Source: Oreohelix idahoensis
Taxonomy: Eukaryota > Mollusca > Gastropoda > Stylommatophora > Oreohelicidae
Assembly: GCA_024509875.1 (NCBI GenBank)
Contig: JAMPIV010012223.1
Span: 230,001 to 294,000 of the forward strand
Length of the DNA stretch: 64,000 nt
Direction: 5' to 3'
This document shows positions 11,324 through 22,032 of this stretch, one piece after another. A program made the position numbers and the translations under genes. Position 1 is the first letter of the stretch. Every line of letters begins with the position of its first letter. The notes under the pieces were generated by a model. That model saw only the letters and a list, made by a program, of their open reading frames with translations, was not told where the DNA came from and did no database searches.

Positions 11324-12515
11324 GTCGTAATATACGAGATCTCATACAGGATGGTACTAGAATTTGAGAACATATGGATGAATCCTTTTCCCGTATTATT
11401 CTAACCAAAATCCCATTTTTAAGTATAAAGTCATGTCTAGATTTTGCAAGTTTGTTGCTTGTATTCTTTTTGTTAACATACTGAAAGAATTTTTTTAATG
11501 AATTATCATTCTTTTGCAATGTTGCAAACAACTCCCGTGAAATAGGAGCATCATCATCACAAGTGGTATGAACTGTAGGTTCAATAGGTGTATCATGCGA
11601 CATATTAATAGCTTGCGCTCTAGTCACTACTGCATTTGCAGTTTGAATATGTCGATCTTCCCATTCAGCAATTTGCTGAGGTGTACACTGTTTAATACCA
11701 TGTATGCGACCAAGAATCAAATCACAAATTGGATTTTGAAGAAGACATGCTTGGATCTGTCCTGAAAAAAATGGAGTATGAAGTGTTATAATGGCTGTGG
11801 GGAATGTTTCCACAGTTCCGCCAAACGTGACACATTTCACAACCCTGCCCGTCGCACAACTTGGGTCGATCAGCGATGTCCGGACGCCCACTGTCGTACA
11901 ACCTGAGTCGAATAAAAGAGAGCATGAAATATTGTTAACAAATCCTCTGTTAAACTTAAGAGAGCCCTGTCCATGGTGTACTGACGCAGGAGTGGCCATG
12001 CAGACTGCAGGTAGACTAGGCAAGGTATGTCCGCAACGCAGCGTCGTGATCGCCTTAGGCTGGAAAAGAGTCGAGCATTCTGGGCAGTCTTTCACCTGGG
12101 AACAATCTAGAGAACAAGACATAGCATTGTGAGTTTCAGCTACTTTACCCTGTTCAGTGTTAGCCTGTGTATCATTAAAAGCAACATTAGAATGTCTAAC
12201 TGTATTATTCGACGATCTATCTCGTCGGCGCGATCGATTGTGATTTTTGTCATTAAAATTGCCATAATTGTCGTTTCTGCTAGAGTTAAAATTTGGATTA
12301 GTCCGATAATTAGTAGAATGATCGTTATGATGTTGGTTAAATGGTTTATTTCCAAAAAATTGTCTGTTTTGCGGACCCTGAGACCTTGATCTCCAGTTTT
12401 GTTTATTATAATGTCCTTGATTATTTTTAAAATAATTGTTACCAAAATCTCGCGATCTGTGAGTTTGGTTCCAAGAAACATTAAATGGAGCAGATTGTTG
12501 AAATTGCTTCCCTTT
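11232..12515 (-). pseudogene. Element A nucleocapsid-like linker, protease and integrase N-terminus
   Basis: This frame is the same as gag, after a single TAG at 12516-12518. It first gives an Asn/Arg-rich basic linker likely to bind RNA. Next is a cysteine motif CPEC...LRCGH resembling half a RING finger, placed where CCHC knuckles normally sit. The aspartic protease follows, with active site LLFDSGCTTVG. A linker leads to the H2C2 integrase finger (HAHDSQCAGHMG), where the frame shifts. The protease would process the Gag-Pol polyprotein. The first methionine-initiated ORF begins at 12122, but the frame is open back to the TAG. Confidence 0.88.
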
Positions 12516-13880
12516 CTAAAAGTTATCATTGGTGAAATTATGATTATTTCCCTTATGGACATATCTATCAGCACTAAAAGAACGATTGCGTGAAAAATTG
12601 GTTTGTTGTGCTGCAAAAGCAACAGGCAATTCACTCTTAATCTGCGCGTTACTTAGATCCATGTTTGGGTGAGCAGTGCAAAAATTTTTTGCATGTTCTT
12701 CTACGTTTTTCATTGATAAAGGTTTCCGTTCGTGTAAAAATGCGAGAAATGTAGGATTTACAGACGAAAGTACCTTATCGCGCATCAGTAAATCAAAGAG
12801 ACCTTCATACGACTTTTCAATTTTGGATAATTCGATCCATCTTTCTAATGTTAGTCGTATCTGTGACAGAAAATCACTAAAATTTCTGCCAGATTGAGGT
12901 AGTAATGCGTGAAATCTCAAACGATATTCGTTTTCTGTCATTTGGAATTTTTGCAGAAGTGCTGCTCTAAGAGCATTGTAGTCATTTTTCTCACCAATGC
13001 TGGTGGTATGATAAACTGCTAATGCATCTCCTGTAAGTAATCTGGATAAATATGTACAGTATAGAGCTTTATCCACGTTATAAGACACACAAGTGGCCTC
13101 AAACCTATCCAGGAAGAATATTACGTCATCAGACGGGGGATTAAATTTTGGCAATTTAAGGTGAATCTCCTTAAAATGATCCTGTCTGGATGAAGTGTGG
13201 CTTTCAAAAGTTCTCTGAGAATTAGATTCCTGAGTTAACCTAATTCTCTCATATTCTGACTCTGCTAATTTCAGTTCATGCTGTCGTTTTCTTTCATTCT
13301 CTTCCATCTCAAGCTGAAGTCGTTTTGTGTTTTGTTCAGCTATTAATCTCCTTTCTTCTATTTCTTTTTGTTTCTGTTCCATTTCCTTTTTAAGTCTTTC
13401 TTCAGACTCCTTTTGCTTCTGTTCTGCTTCTCGCTGAAATCGTTTCTCTTCTAATTCAGCGGCCAATCTCATTTTTTTCTCCTCTTCCTCAGCTATAAAT
13501 TTCCTCTTCTTTTCATCCTCCTCAGCAGTTAATCTCATTTTTTTCTCATTCTCCTCCGCCTCAAATCTTCTCCTCTTTTTATCTTCCTCAGCACGTTTCT
13601 CTTCCAGTTCGGCGGTTAATCTCATTTTTTTCTCATTCTCCTCCGCCTCAATTCGTTTTTGATCTGCCTCAAATTTCATCTTCTTCTCTTGTTCCTCAGC
13701 CTCAATCCGTTTCTGATCTGCCTCAAATTTCAAATTTTCCAAACGTAAAGTTTCTAACCTTCTCTGATCAGCTTCTATTTCTTGAGCTTTCTTATATTCT
13801 GACAGTGCAAATGCTTTAGCTTCATCAGGAGCCATCTGAAGAGCTTTTGCTTGCTTAATGAAATAGTCTAAGGTAGCCAT
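12516..13880 (-). CDS. Element A Gag (capsid precursor)
   Basis: The 454-codon ORF starts at ATG 13880 with a short conserved head (MATLDYFIKQAKAL). The same kind of head occurs in elements B, C and F. Residues about 35-220 are a highly charged, repetitive E/K/R coiled coil. The capsid domain follows (KLPKFNPPSDDVIFFLDRFE, then RFHALLPQSGRNFSDF and RWIELSK). Gag would assemble the particle. The ORF ends at TAG 12516-12518 with the next domain in the same frame. This could be readthrough, as in some retroviruses, but element C has no stop here, so a nonsense mutation is more likely. Confidence 0.9.
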   Translation of the reverse strand: MATLDYFIKQAKALQMAPDEAKAFALSEYKKAQEIEADQRRLETLRLENLKFEADQKRIEAEEQEKKMKFEADQKRIEAEENEKKMRLTAELEEKRAEEDKKRRRFEAEENEKKMRLTAEEDEKKRKFIAEEEEKKMRLAAELEEKRFQREAEQKQKESEERLKKEMEQKQKEIEERRLIAEQNTKRLQLEMEENERKRQHELKLAESEYERIRLTQESNSQRTFESHTSSRQDHFKEIHLKLPKFNPPSDDVIFFLDRFEATCVSYNVDKALYCTYLSRLLTGDALAVYHTTSIGEKNDYNALRAALLQKFQMTENEYRLRFHALLPQSGRNFSDFLSQIRLTLERWIELSKIEKSYEGLFDLLMRDKVLSSVNPTFLAFLHERKPLSMKNVEEHAKNFCTAHPNMDLSNAQIKSELPVAFAAQQTNFSRNRSFSADRYVHKGNNHNFTNDNF

Positions 13881-14918
13881 TTCAATATTATTATGTAATA
13901 ATACTACTTAAAAGTGTTACTACAACTAGTGGTCCTCGTTCCTGTCCTTAGAACGGTATAATGTTATCATATAATTATTAAATATGTTATTAATCAATAA
14001 ATTTATGTAATCAAATGTCATGAAATGAACAACGAGAAAGACAATAGAAACATAACCGACAAGACATGATAAAATGGACGGGTGAACACAATCGTAGAAA
14101 TCAAAAAAAATAAAATGTATAACTAAAATAGAATATCGTAAAAATATACGACGATAACTACGATCAGATAGTTAACAAGACAATAGACAACACAGTGTAA
14201 AAACAATGGTTTTGTAAAAAACTAAACGACAGGAAAGGTGAGATGGACAATAATCACAAACAAAATACATCATGAAAATAAGGTACGATTAAAAAGAACT
14301 ATGAGAACAACAAGTAAAACGTGACGAAACAGCTAGAACAGATAGATGTTACAGACCACCAAACACAGTGGACCTAGAATCCTTCTACGCTCACGCGTAG
14401 GAACATTCCACTGCGGGAAGTCTGCAAAATAATGTCCTACAGAACGTCTGACGAAGAGCCCGAATTGACTTCGAGATGGATCTCGTTCGTCAGATCTACC
14501 TCCCAACCTCCCGCAAAGAATACACAACACATAACAAATAATATAGAAAATATAGATATGAACATTAAAGGCACAGCTAAATGTAATAAAGTGTATAACG
14601 ACAACACGCTATACTCATCTCGCGTGCCGGAAAGAACAACCAATGTGCCTCGTCCCCGTGTATGTACTGGAGGAATAAAATACTTCGTTCTGCTTTTTCA
14701 ACACAAGCTCGCACGTAATGAGGAATAGGTGATCCCAAGTGCAGTTAGTCACCGTACAACTGGACCTGGAGGTTGATTGATGACCTTGAGGTAACGGTTA
14801 GTTGATTCTGATTCATTTTTACAATGTTCCAAATTTAAGATGATTTCACCTTGAAAGAACAAATCCCATCTTCAAACGATTCCTTGGCTTGCGTTCGTTC
14901 CTTTGAAATAATTATTTT
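13881..14918 (-). other. Element A 5' leader
   Basis: About 1.0 kb lies between the primer site and the gag ATG on the minus strand. It is AT-rich, with no conserved ORF. The short ORFs around 14333-14728 have no known motif. Confidence 0.55.
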
Positions 14919-14938
14919 CAAACCACGCTGGCACACCA
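14919..14938 (-). promoter_or_regulatory. Element A primer binding site
   Basis: On the minus strand it begins TGGTGTGCCAGCGTGG, five bases after the end of the 5' LTR. This is complementary to a tRNA 3' end with CCA. I could not assign the tRNA with confidence. Its position supports the LTR boundary at 14944. Confidence 0.7.
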
Positions 14939-14943
14939 TTTTC

Positions 14944-14966
14944 TGTTGGAGTCCGTTTATGGTAAT
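14944..14966 (-). repeat. Element A 5' LTR, short part (left of element B)
   Basis: These 23 bases are identical to 6162-6184, the same end of the other LTR. The match stops at element B. Confidence 0.85.
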
Positions 14967-17281
14967 TGTGGTGAAGTGGGATGTTATAAATATTTATAGG
15001 GGACTTAGTGTACTGACTGAGATCAGCTGTGAAGGTATATATATCTAATAAGAGTAGTGTATTATATATAACCTTACTTGCTACCACATATCTATATATC
15101 TCAGTCAGAATTATTCTGGAATAGTGTGATGACTACGTTATGTGTCTAGGGTATGTGTATGATGAAGTGTAAGTCACAACAACAGACAGATAAACAATTT
15201 AATTTAATCCACTACTCTTAACAACACTGTGACACTCACATACATATAACACTCTATGAGAATATCTTAAAGAAGTCACTCGTAACTTTTCAAATAACAA
15301 TATGTATTCATTACTGGCATGAATGAATATGTGTCCTGATTCAACTACAAGGGAACCAGGAATCACAATCAATTTAAATTACAAGTTATGTACAGAATGT
15401 ATTTAATATGAATATTGTAGTGACATATATTATTACAAATATTCTATGTGTGTCAGTTGTGTAGTAGTAGTAAAATGAGGTAATACTGGTTTTGTTTTGT
15501 TCAAGCTCTGTTGGTATTTGTCATCATGACTTCAATAGTTTGTCTTTTGGGACTAGTATTGGAGATGTTCTCAGTTCCTGATATTAAGACAATTAAATTC
15601 CCCTCTGAATGTTATTTTTATAAAGTCATTTCAAGATGAGGGGACATAATGTTGAGCTCAGCTGGCCAAGTTAGCTTATCTGGCGTGATGGCGGCAGGAA
15701 AGGACTCCTCTGCTCGAATTCTCCTCTGGGCTCTGGAGACACCTCACTGATAGCTAAAAGGACCAAGGAGTATGCTGTCCGACACTGGATTCAGCAAAGC
15801 TCTGACCAGGTGCTGCTCAGTACCATCAAGACCACTGTCCCTGAAATCAAGAAGGATGTACCTTCTACTTCATAACTAACTTATACTCTCTTTTACACTG
15901 ATCCCAATACAGCACAAACATTGAGTTCAGAGCGTTAGGCCAACTATCAGCTTCATTCTGAAGTACTTTATACCAGCATTAACCTCCTTAATGGTTACTA
16001 CGCCTCTGCAATTCCAGCATTATTTCTTTCTAGTCAATCATCTAGGTGTCAGTGTACTATTTGGCCATTCCATGCCGTTTTACTTCCCTCCGACACCCTC
16101 TGTTCAGGCTGGAGCATTATAGGCTTTATCTCTTGTTTGCCACTGAACTACACATATATATACAGGCATAAATTAACAATTTACATTCAATTTTCATTAA
16201 AAGATACTGAATGGTTCAAGCTTACCACAATTTCATGGAAATAAACACAGATACGTTGATTAGCAATGAATTCTGGCACAATTACTGGCACAAATTTCCA
16301 TCTGCTTATGTTCCAGGCTTTTATTTTAGCAAAATTGTGAGCTGGCTTCAACGCACTGATGCTTTATCAAGCTTATTTAAACAAGTGGTTTCGAACTAAC
16401 GCTCCCAAGTGATTATATCCAGCGAGTCTAGCCAATGAGGCCCCGTTTCGACAAGTGTTTGAAAAAATGTTACCTTTCCCCGTTTCCCCTAACAACGAAA
16501 GATAGTATTTATAGTCCGACCAATCGTGGTTAGGCTTTCATTTGTTGCGCTCCAATCAATTGGGAGTTTACATGGTAGGCTATTTATGTAACGTAAGGTT
16601 TTTTTCAAACACGTTATAAAAAAAATTTTATGAGCAGAAATGATTCCATGCTGTCAGGCATCCTCACTATTTTATTTTGGGTATAATTTATTAATTCCTG
16701 GACTATTTGCGTAACGTTTTACATATTATTTGTCAGCAAGCCCTAAGGAACCCAAATATACCAATTTGAAAGAGCTACGTGGCTGCGTTCAAAATATGTA
16801 TTTTCTACCTCCTGTTTCGAAGATGTGCTGTCTGGGTACTGTTATGTTTTCAACCGTAAACCCATCTAATGTTGTCTTTCCTAATAAGAGTTTTTTATGA
16901 TTTATGAACCTAACTCTGGGAAAGGGTAGTGTATTTTATCACTGTCCGTCTGAAAAACAATTAGTGCATGTAGACTTACACGCGTGATGGCAGCATTTGT
17001 GTATCGCGCGACGCGTGTTGCATGCGTTCCCGGTTTTATTCGCCCCTCTCTCTCTCTCTATATTTGAGTCCATCTGTTCGTTCGTTTTGGTAACGTAATA
17101 TAATTAATGTTAGGATTAATTTAGGTCATTACGCAGGGCCTCTCAATGTTTTTCTTAGAAATGCAGCACACGTTTCATTGAAGAAAGCGGGTAATAATAC
17201 AGTAAGCTTTTACTATAAACGTGAAAGCGTTACAATTTGCAGACGAAGCATAAAACAAGGGGGATTTCGATTGTGACAGCA
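14967..17281 (-). repeat. Element B 3' LTR (2315 bp)
   Basis: In plus orientation it begins TGTGGTGAAG and ends GTGACAGCA. It matches 22033-24351 over its whole length with only scattered single-base and 1-3 base differences, such as one extra TAG near 15465. ORF 16211-16399 is repeated in the other LTR and is LTR sequence, not a gene. A (CT)n tract lies near 17050. Confidence 0.95.
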
Positions 17282-17283
17282 CT

Positions 17284-17306
17284 GTTCTTTACCATTCTTC
17301 TTCCTT
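17284..17306 (-). promoter_or_regulatory. Element B polypurine tract
   Basis: The minus strand just before the 3' LTR reads AAAGGAAGAAGAATGGTAAA, nearly all purine. It is the expected plus-strand primer position. Confidence 0.7.
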
Positions 17307-17448
17307 TATTTATTATATGTATTTATTAGGCTTTATATTTACTTGATAATTTATATATGTGGATTAGAATATTCCACGACACCTCCCCTCTTAAAACAGA
17401 CATTATATGTCAGTCCTTTATTCTATATACACATAGAGAAATTCATTA

Positions 17449-19026
17449 TTATTTCTGGGGTTTACGGTGATTCTCATCACACGGATGGCGGCTTAAAAAA
17501 TCCGCTCCCAAATTGGTTTTTCCAGATATATACTCAATGCTAAAATTATATGGAGCCAAAAGTAAAGACCATCGGAGTAACCTGGAGTTCTCATGCTTAG
17601 CCTGTGCTAGAAACGATAAAGGTTTGTGATCTGTTTGCAACTTAAATGCCTTCCCATATAGATAAATATTGAATTTCTTTATTGCCCATATTACTGCAAG
17701 ACATTCTTTTTCGCTAGTTGAGTAGTTGATTTCAGCTTTATTCAACTTTCTGCTAGCATATGCCACTGGGCTTAATTCCCCATCCAATGCATCTGATTTC
17801 TGTAGTAGAGTTGCACCTAACCCAATATTACTTGCATCCGTCCTTACTATGAATTCTTGACTTAAGTCAGGTAATTTCAAAATGGGTTTACTTGTGAGCT
17901 TTTCCTTCAATTCTTGGTAAGTCATTTCACATTGTGGTGTCCATGTAATGCGATCTGGATGTCCTTTACGTGTCAATTCAGTTAACGGTGCACATATGGA
18001 ATTAAAGTTTTTGATATACTTCTGGTAGAAACCACATAATGAGACAAAGGATCTCACGTCCTTCTTGGTTTGTGGTCTCGGGGCTTTCTGTAGTTTCTCT
18101 AAATTCTTTGGGTCAGGGGTCATGTTTCCCTGATAAACTGTGTGTCCCAAAAATTCCAATTCTTTACATCCAACGCAACATTTGGTTGGACGGGCTGTTA
18201 AATTTGCCTCCCTAAGTCGATCAAACAGCATGTTCAGAGAGTCAATGTGTTCCTCAAATGTTTCTGTTGCTATAAGGATATCATCCATAAAATTTGTTAT
18301 ACAGGGATTATTCAGAGGATCCAATAATTTTCTCATCATTCTAGAGAAGACACTAGGCGCATTCTTCAATCCAAATGGCAATCTATTAAACTCATAGTGT
18401 CCTTCTGAGGTACTAAAAGCTAGGTATGGTCTAACCTCAGGCTTTACTGGAATCTGATAGTATCCTTTACTCAGATCCACTTTTGAGAAATATTTAGCTT
18501 TATTTAGTCTGGCAAACAGCTGATTTGTATCCGGCAATGGATCCACCTGTCCTTCTGTAATAGCGTTCAGTCTCCTGTAATCTATACAGAGTCTATGTTC
18601 TCCAGAGGGCTTCCTTAAAAGTACAACACCGGAACTATACGAAGACTCACTGTGCGAAATAATTCCTTCCTTCAACAGATAGTCTATCTCTTCCTTCAAA
18701 GCTTTCTCCTTAGCAAACGGAATCGAATATGGTTTCATACAGACAGGTGTGGAGTCTATTAGTTTCATATCATATTCCAATAGGTTTGTATGCCCTGGTC
18801 GGTCTGTTAACACCTCTGCATGATTATTTAGAACCTGTTGCACTCTCTCTTTCTGAGTTTTCGTTAAATGTGTACTGATTTTCACCTGTGCTGCTGTCTC
18901 ACAGGGGTGTAATGGATATTCAAATGATGAAAGTGGTTCCTTTTTCATCTCCATGGCGATGGACAAGGTCAACAAGTGTGTCTCTTCCTGATGTTCTCTT
19001 TCCAAATATTTCTTCAGGAGATTCAC
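17449..19026 (-). CDS. Element B reverse transcriptase and RNase H
   Basis: The 525-codon frame starts at a GTG that is really an internal codon of pol. RT motifs in order are RLCIDYRRLNAI, FSKVDLSKGYYQIPV, LPFGLKNAPSVFSRMM and catalytic NFMDDILIA. The connection region (SLCGFYQKYIKNF) follows, then RNase H (IVRTDASNIGLG, EKECLAVIWA, LQTDHKPLSFL) and the end ADFLSRHP. All catalytic acids are present. The frame overlaps the end of the upstream gag-PR-IN frame by a few bases and is offset by one base. The join is an A-run at about 19034-19040, so either one base was lost or a ribosomal frameshift is used. The protein would copy element RNA into DNA. Confidence 0.94.
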   Translation of the reverse strand: MNLLKKYLEREHQEETHLLTLSIAMEMKKEPLSSFEYPLHPCETAAQVKISTHLTKTQKERVQQVLNNHAEVLTDRPGHTNLLEYDMKLIDSTPVCMKPYSIPFAKEKALKEEIDYLLKEGIISHSESSYSSGVVLLRKPSGEHRLCIDYRRLNAITEGQVDPLPDTNQLFARLNKAKYFSKVDLSKGYYQIPVKPEVRPYLAFSTSEGHYEFNRLPFGLKNAPSVFSRMMRKLLDPLNNPCITNFMDDILIATETFEEHIDSLNMLFDRLREANLTARPTKCCVGCKELEFLGHTVYQGNMTPDPKNLEKLQKAPRPQTKKDVRSFVSLCGFYQKYIKNFNSICAPLTELTRKGHPDRITWTPQCEMTYQELKEKLTSKPILKLPDLSQEFIVRTDASNIGLGATLLQKSDALDGELSPVAYASRKLNKAEINYSTSEKECLAVIWAIKKFNIYLYGKAFKLQTDHKPLSFLAQAKHENSRLLRWSLLLAPYNFSIEYISGKTNLGADFLSRHPCDENHRKPQK

Positions 19027-21407
19027 ATGATAGATTTTTCTTTCCCCTTCTTATCTATCTTATAATTTGTCCTAGACACCTTCTCTAGAACTGTATATGG
19101 ACCCTGCCATCCAATTTGTAACTTATTCTGACTCCCGGGCAAAAGAAGCAGTACCTTCTCTCCCACAGCCAAATTTCTGTCTTTCGCCTTCCTGTTATAA
19201 TAGGCAGCATGTTTCTTCCTGGCTTGTTTCAAATTTTCATTGGCAAGTTTCCAACCAGTTTTTAACCGAGTGGTCAGCTCATTCACATATTGGTATGAAG
19301 ATGTAATGTTTTCCTCTGCCTTTTCATCAGTCCACGTTCTTAACAAAGCTTCAAGTGGACCTTTTATTGGCCTTCCAAACAATAATGTTGCCGGGGCCAT
19401 ACCGGTTGAACTATGGGGTACCTCCCGATAAGCAAAGAGGGCGGCGTGCAGGTACTGGTCCCATGTATCTGGTTTTTCGTGTGCCAACTTTCTCAGGATC
19501 GACATCAATGTGCCGTTAAATCTTTCCACTTGGCCGTTCCCTTGGGGATGATACACACTACAATGGAAGTGTTTGGCCTGGAAGATCCTGAAAACTTCTT
19601 CAGTTAGTTTCCCCTTGAACTGAGAGCCATTATCAGTCAAGATTTGATTGGGAAAGCCTAACCTTGTGAAAATTGTGAGCAATGCCTCTGCCACATGTTT
19701 TGAATCAATCGATGACAGGGCTACTGCCTCTCCCCACATAGAACAAGTGTCCACCAGAGTCAGAATGTAGCTGTTCCTTCTCTTGGTTCGGGTGAGAGGT
19801 CCCACAAGATCCACGGCAACTCTCTCAAAGGGTGTTCCCACTATGGGCATTTCCCCCAGAGTTGCTGGTGCAGTCCAATGTTTAGGTGCTACTCGTTGGC
19901 ACTCTGGACAGGATTTTACATATCGTTTGATATCTTCAGTTATTCCTGGCCAGAAATAGTGACAAGCTATTCGCTGTCCTGTTGCGCTGATTCCCATATG
20001 ACCACTGAAGGGAATCGCATGCCCTAGTTCCAACACTTTAGTCCTATATGAAGTGGGAAGGACCAGCTGTCCGTGACCATTGGATTCAGATCCAGCCTTC
20101 CTATATATCAGTTTGTTCTTCATATAAAACTCTCCCTTGCCTGGAGGTGTATGAGATTTGGGCAACTTCTTGAAACATGGCTTGAGTGTTTTGTCCTCAG
20201 CCTGTGCCTTCCTCATCTCATCTGGGTGAGTATTTATGGGATTATCCTCCTCCTTCTTTGTCTGTGATCTGGTCTGCACTGTTGCCAATATCACAGGTCT
20301 CTTGGGATTCCCCAAGAAGACATATCTACACCCCAATATTAGAGGGTAGATTGGCTCATTTATCACTGCTGCTTTTATGATTCCTTCCACATATCGCGTT
20401 TTCACTTTTATTCGGGCGACGGGAAGTGTCATGGTAGCTACATCCTTGGTTGCAGTTTGAATCTCCACTGTTTCCGTGGTGTATTGATCGGCCTGCACCA
20501 GGTGAGAACTCACAACGGAATCGTAATCCAAACCGGTATCATATAAACATCTTATAGTGACACCATTACAGATGACATCTTCACACACTGGGGGGTGGTA
20601 TGGTTCCTGTAATTCTTCAGGTTTGCCCTTCTTTTCCTTTTTCCCCGATGTCATAGCAGCAAAATGAGGAGGTTTCCTTCTACAATGGTCAGTGTCATGA
20701 TTGTTCATCTTACAATTTTTACACCACCTTTTTCCTTGGTTGAAAGATTTTCTTTCATCATATTTCCTTTCATCGAATTGTGGGAATTTATTTTTATTTT
20801 CATACCGTGGCCTATCAAATTGGTGCTTACCTTTATTTTGATCCTTAGGATCAAATTTATTAAAGTTCTGTGGTGCCCTAAAGTTGTCCACCTGTTTCTT
20901 TTTATTACCTGTTACCTCTGCTTGAGCTGCTTGATACCTTTCAGCAACATTTAGCAACTCACCCAGCCTCTCTGCACCTTGTTCCATGAGAAACTTTCTC
21001 AGGTCTGGAGCCATGGACTCTCTTAGTTGCTCTATAAGGACCATTTCCTTAAGATCTTGGGTTTTCCCCAGAGAAGTCCATTTCTCCAAGTATGTCTCTA
21101 TTCGTGCAGAGAACTGGTGATATGTTTCACCTGACAGTAGTTTAGCATTCCTAAATTTTTTCCTATAAAATTCTGCATTCTTTTCATACCTTAACAAAAG
21201 AGCCTGCTTTAGCATGTCATAATTTTCCTGATCACCTCTGCTCATTTTTGCAAAAACTTCATAAGCTGCCCCACGAAGTCCCTGAGATAACTTTAAGCTC
21301 CACCTTTCTCTCTCTAACCCATATGTGGTAGCTAATAGTTCATACCTATTTAGGTAGCTCTCAATATCATCGTCTTTCTCAACAAAATGATCTAAATGAA
21401 AATTCAT
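19023..21407 (-). CDS. Element B capsid, nucleocapsid, protease and integrase
   Basis: This 794-codon frame has capsid at residues 1-170 with SCAN-like helices (ARIETYLEKWTSLGK, LIEQLRESMAPDLRKFL). The CCHC knuckle CKNCKMNNHDTDHC lies near 230. The aspartic protease has YDTGLDYDS near 290. The integrase H2C2 finger (LGHAIPFSGHMG...CPECQ) lies around 450-495, and the DDE core has AVDLVGPL, LTDNGSQFKG and GNGQVERFNG. The frame ends with the GPY/F module IGWQGPYTVLEK. The frame is open upstream of the first methionine towards the gag N-terminus. It ends at a TGA overlapping the RT frame. Integrase before RT again shows the Gmr1-type order. Confidence 0.93.
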   Translation of the reverse strand: MNFHLDHFVEKDDDIESYLNRYELLATTYGLERERWSLKLSQGLRGAAYEVFAKMSRGDQENYDMLKQALLLRYEKNAEFYRKKFRNAKLLSGETYHQFSARIETYLEKWTSLGKTQDLKEMVLIEQLRESMAPDLRKFLMEQGAERLGELLNVAERYQAAQAEVTGNKKKQVDNFRAPQNFNKFDPKDQNKGKHQFDRPRYENKNKFPQFDERKYDERKSFNQGKRWCKNCKMNNHDTDHCRRKPPHFAAMTSGKKEKKGKPEELQEPYHPPVCEDVICNGVTIRCLYDTGLDYDSVVSSHLVQADQYTTETVEIQTATKDVATMTLPVARIKVKTRYVEGIIKAAVINEPIYPLILGCRYVFLGNPKRPVILATVQTRSQTKKEEDNPINTHPDEMRKAQAEDKTLKPCFKKLPKSHTPPGKGEFYMKNKLIYRKAGSESNGHGQLVLPTSYRTKVLELGHAIPFSGHMGISATGQRIACHYFWPGITEDIKRYVKSCPECQRVAPKHWTAPATLGEMPIVGTPFERVAVDLVGPLTRTKRRNSYILTLVDTCSMWGEAVALSSIDSKHVAEALLTIFTRLGFPNQILTDNGSQFKGKLTEEVFRIFQAKHFHCSVYHPQGNGQVERFNGTLMSILRKLAHEKPDTWDQYLHAALFAYREVPHSSTGMAPATLLFGRPIKGPLEALLRTWTDEKAEENITSSYQYVNELTTRLKTGWKLANENLKQARKKHAAYYNRKAKDRNLAVGEKVLLLLPGSQNKLQIGWQGPYTVLEKVSRTNYKIDKKGKEKSIM

Positions 21408-21556
21408 AGCTGAGGTTGAGGCTTCCTGAGTAACCGTAGCATCAGAGGCAAAGGGACTGGCACCATTTTCAGGAGCATGGCCTTGAAACTCAAACTCCCT
21501 TAGTCGTAACTCATGTTCCCTTTGTAATCTTTTATCTTCTGCTTCCCTTTCTGCAG

Positions 21557-21841
21557 CTAATTTCCTCTCTCTCTTTCTGCAGCCTGTCTTCTTTCCTCGG
21601 CTTCTCTTTCTGCAGCTAATCTTTTTTCTTCTGCTTCCAATTTCTTAGCCTCAGCCTCAATCTGCAACCTCTTAATTTCCTTGTCAGCCTCTAACTTTCT
21701 TTCGGCTTCAAACCTTCTTTCTTCACGTTCAATAAATTTGTCACATTCCGTCGTGACATAGGCAACCATAACTTGCCCATCTAATCCTAACTCTTTTGCA
21801 GTCTGAACCGCAGCAGATCGAAATTTGGCCAGGTCCGCCAT
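21557..21841 (-). pseudogene. Element B Gag N-terminus
   Basis: The 94-codon ORF starts at ATG 21841. The head MADLAKFRSAAVQTAKELGL is followed by a charged coiled coil rich in EAERKLEAD-type heptads. It is in a different frame from the capsid frame that ends up at 21407. The slip lies in a CT-rich tract at about 21563-21580, so a microsatellite length change is the simplest cause. The same head-plus-coil layout starts Gag in elements A, C and F. Confidence 0.85.
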
Positions 21842-22008
21842 TGTCTATCATGTAAATTTATACAATGTCTAACCAACAATTCAATCTCTAATGGACAACA
21901 CAGGCACCGTGAGCTCAACCTTATTTAATTCCACCCAAGGATACCTTTTAATTCTTATATTCCCTGAAGTGAATTACCCCCAATATTTTTAATAGGGAAA
22001 GATTCAAA

Positions 22009-22027
22009 ATCCCGGACGAGCCCCCCA
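22009..22027 (-). promoter_or_regulatory. Element B primer binding site (tRNA-Pro)
   Basis: The minus strand reads TGGGGGGCTCGTCCGGGAT, five bases after the end of the 5' LTR. This complements the 3' end of tRNA-Pro. It is the classic tRNA-Pro primer site known from murine retroviruses, with one extra G. Confidence 0.88.
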
Positions 22028-22032
22028 ATATA

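Noticed and set aside
11063..12389. Plus-strand ORFs at 11063-11404, 11791-12132 and 12129-12389
   Set aside because: They are antisense to the element A protease and integrase frames.
14919..14938. A tRNA gene
   Set aside because: Only the CCA-end complement is present, at the primer-site position; no cloverleaf sequence surrounds it.
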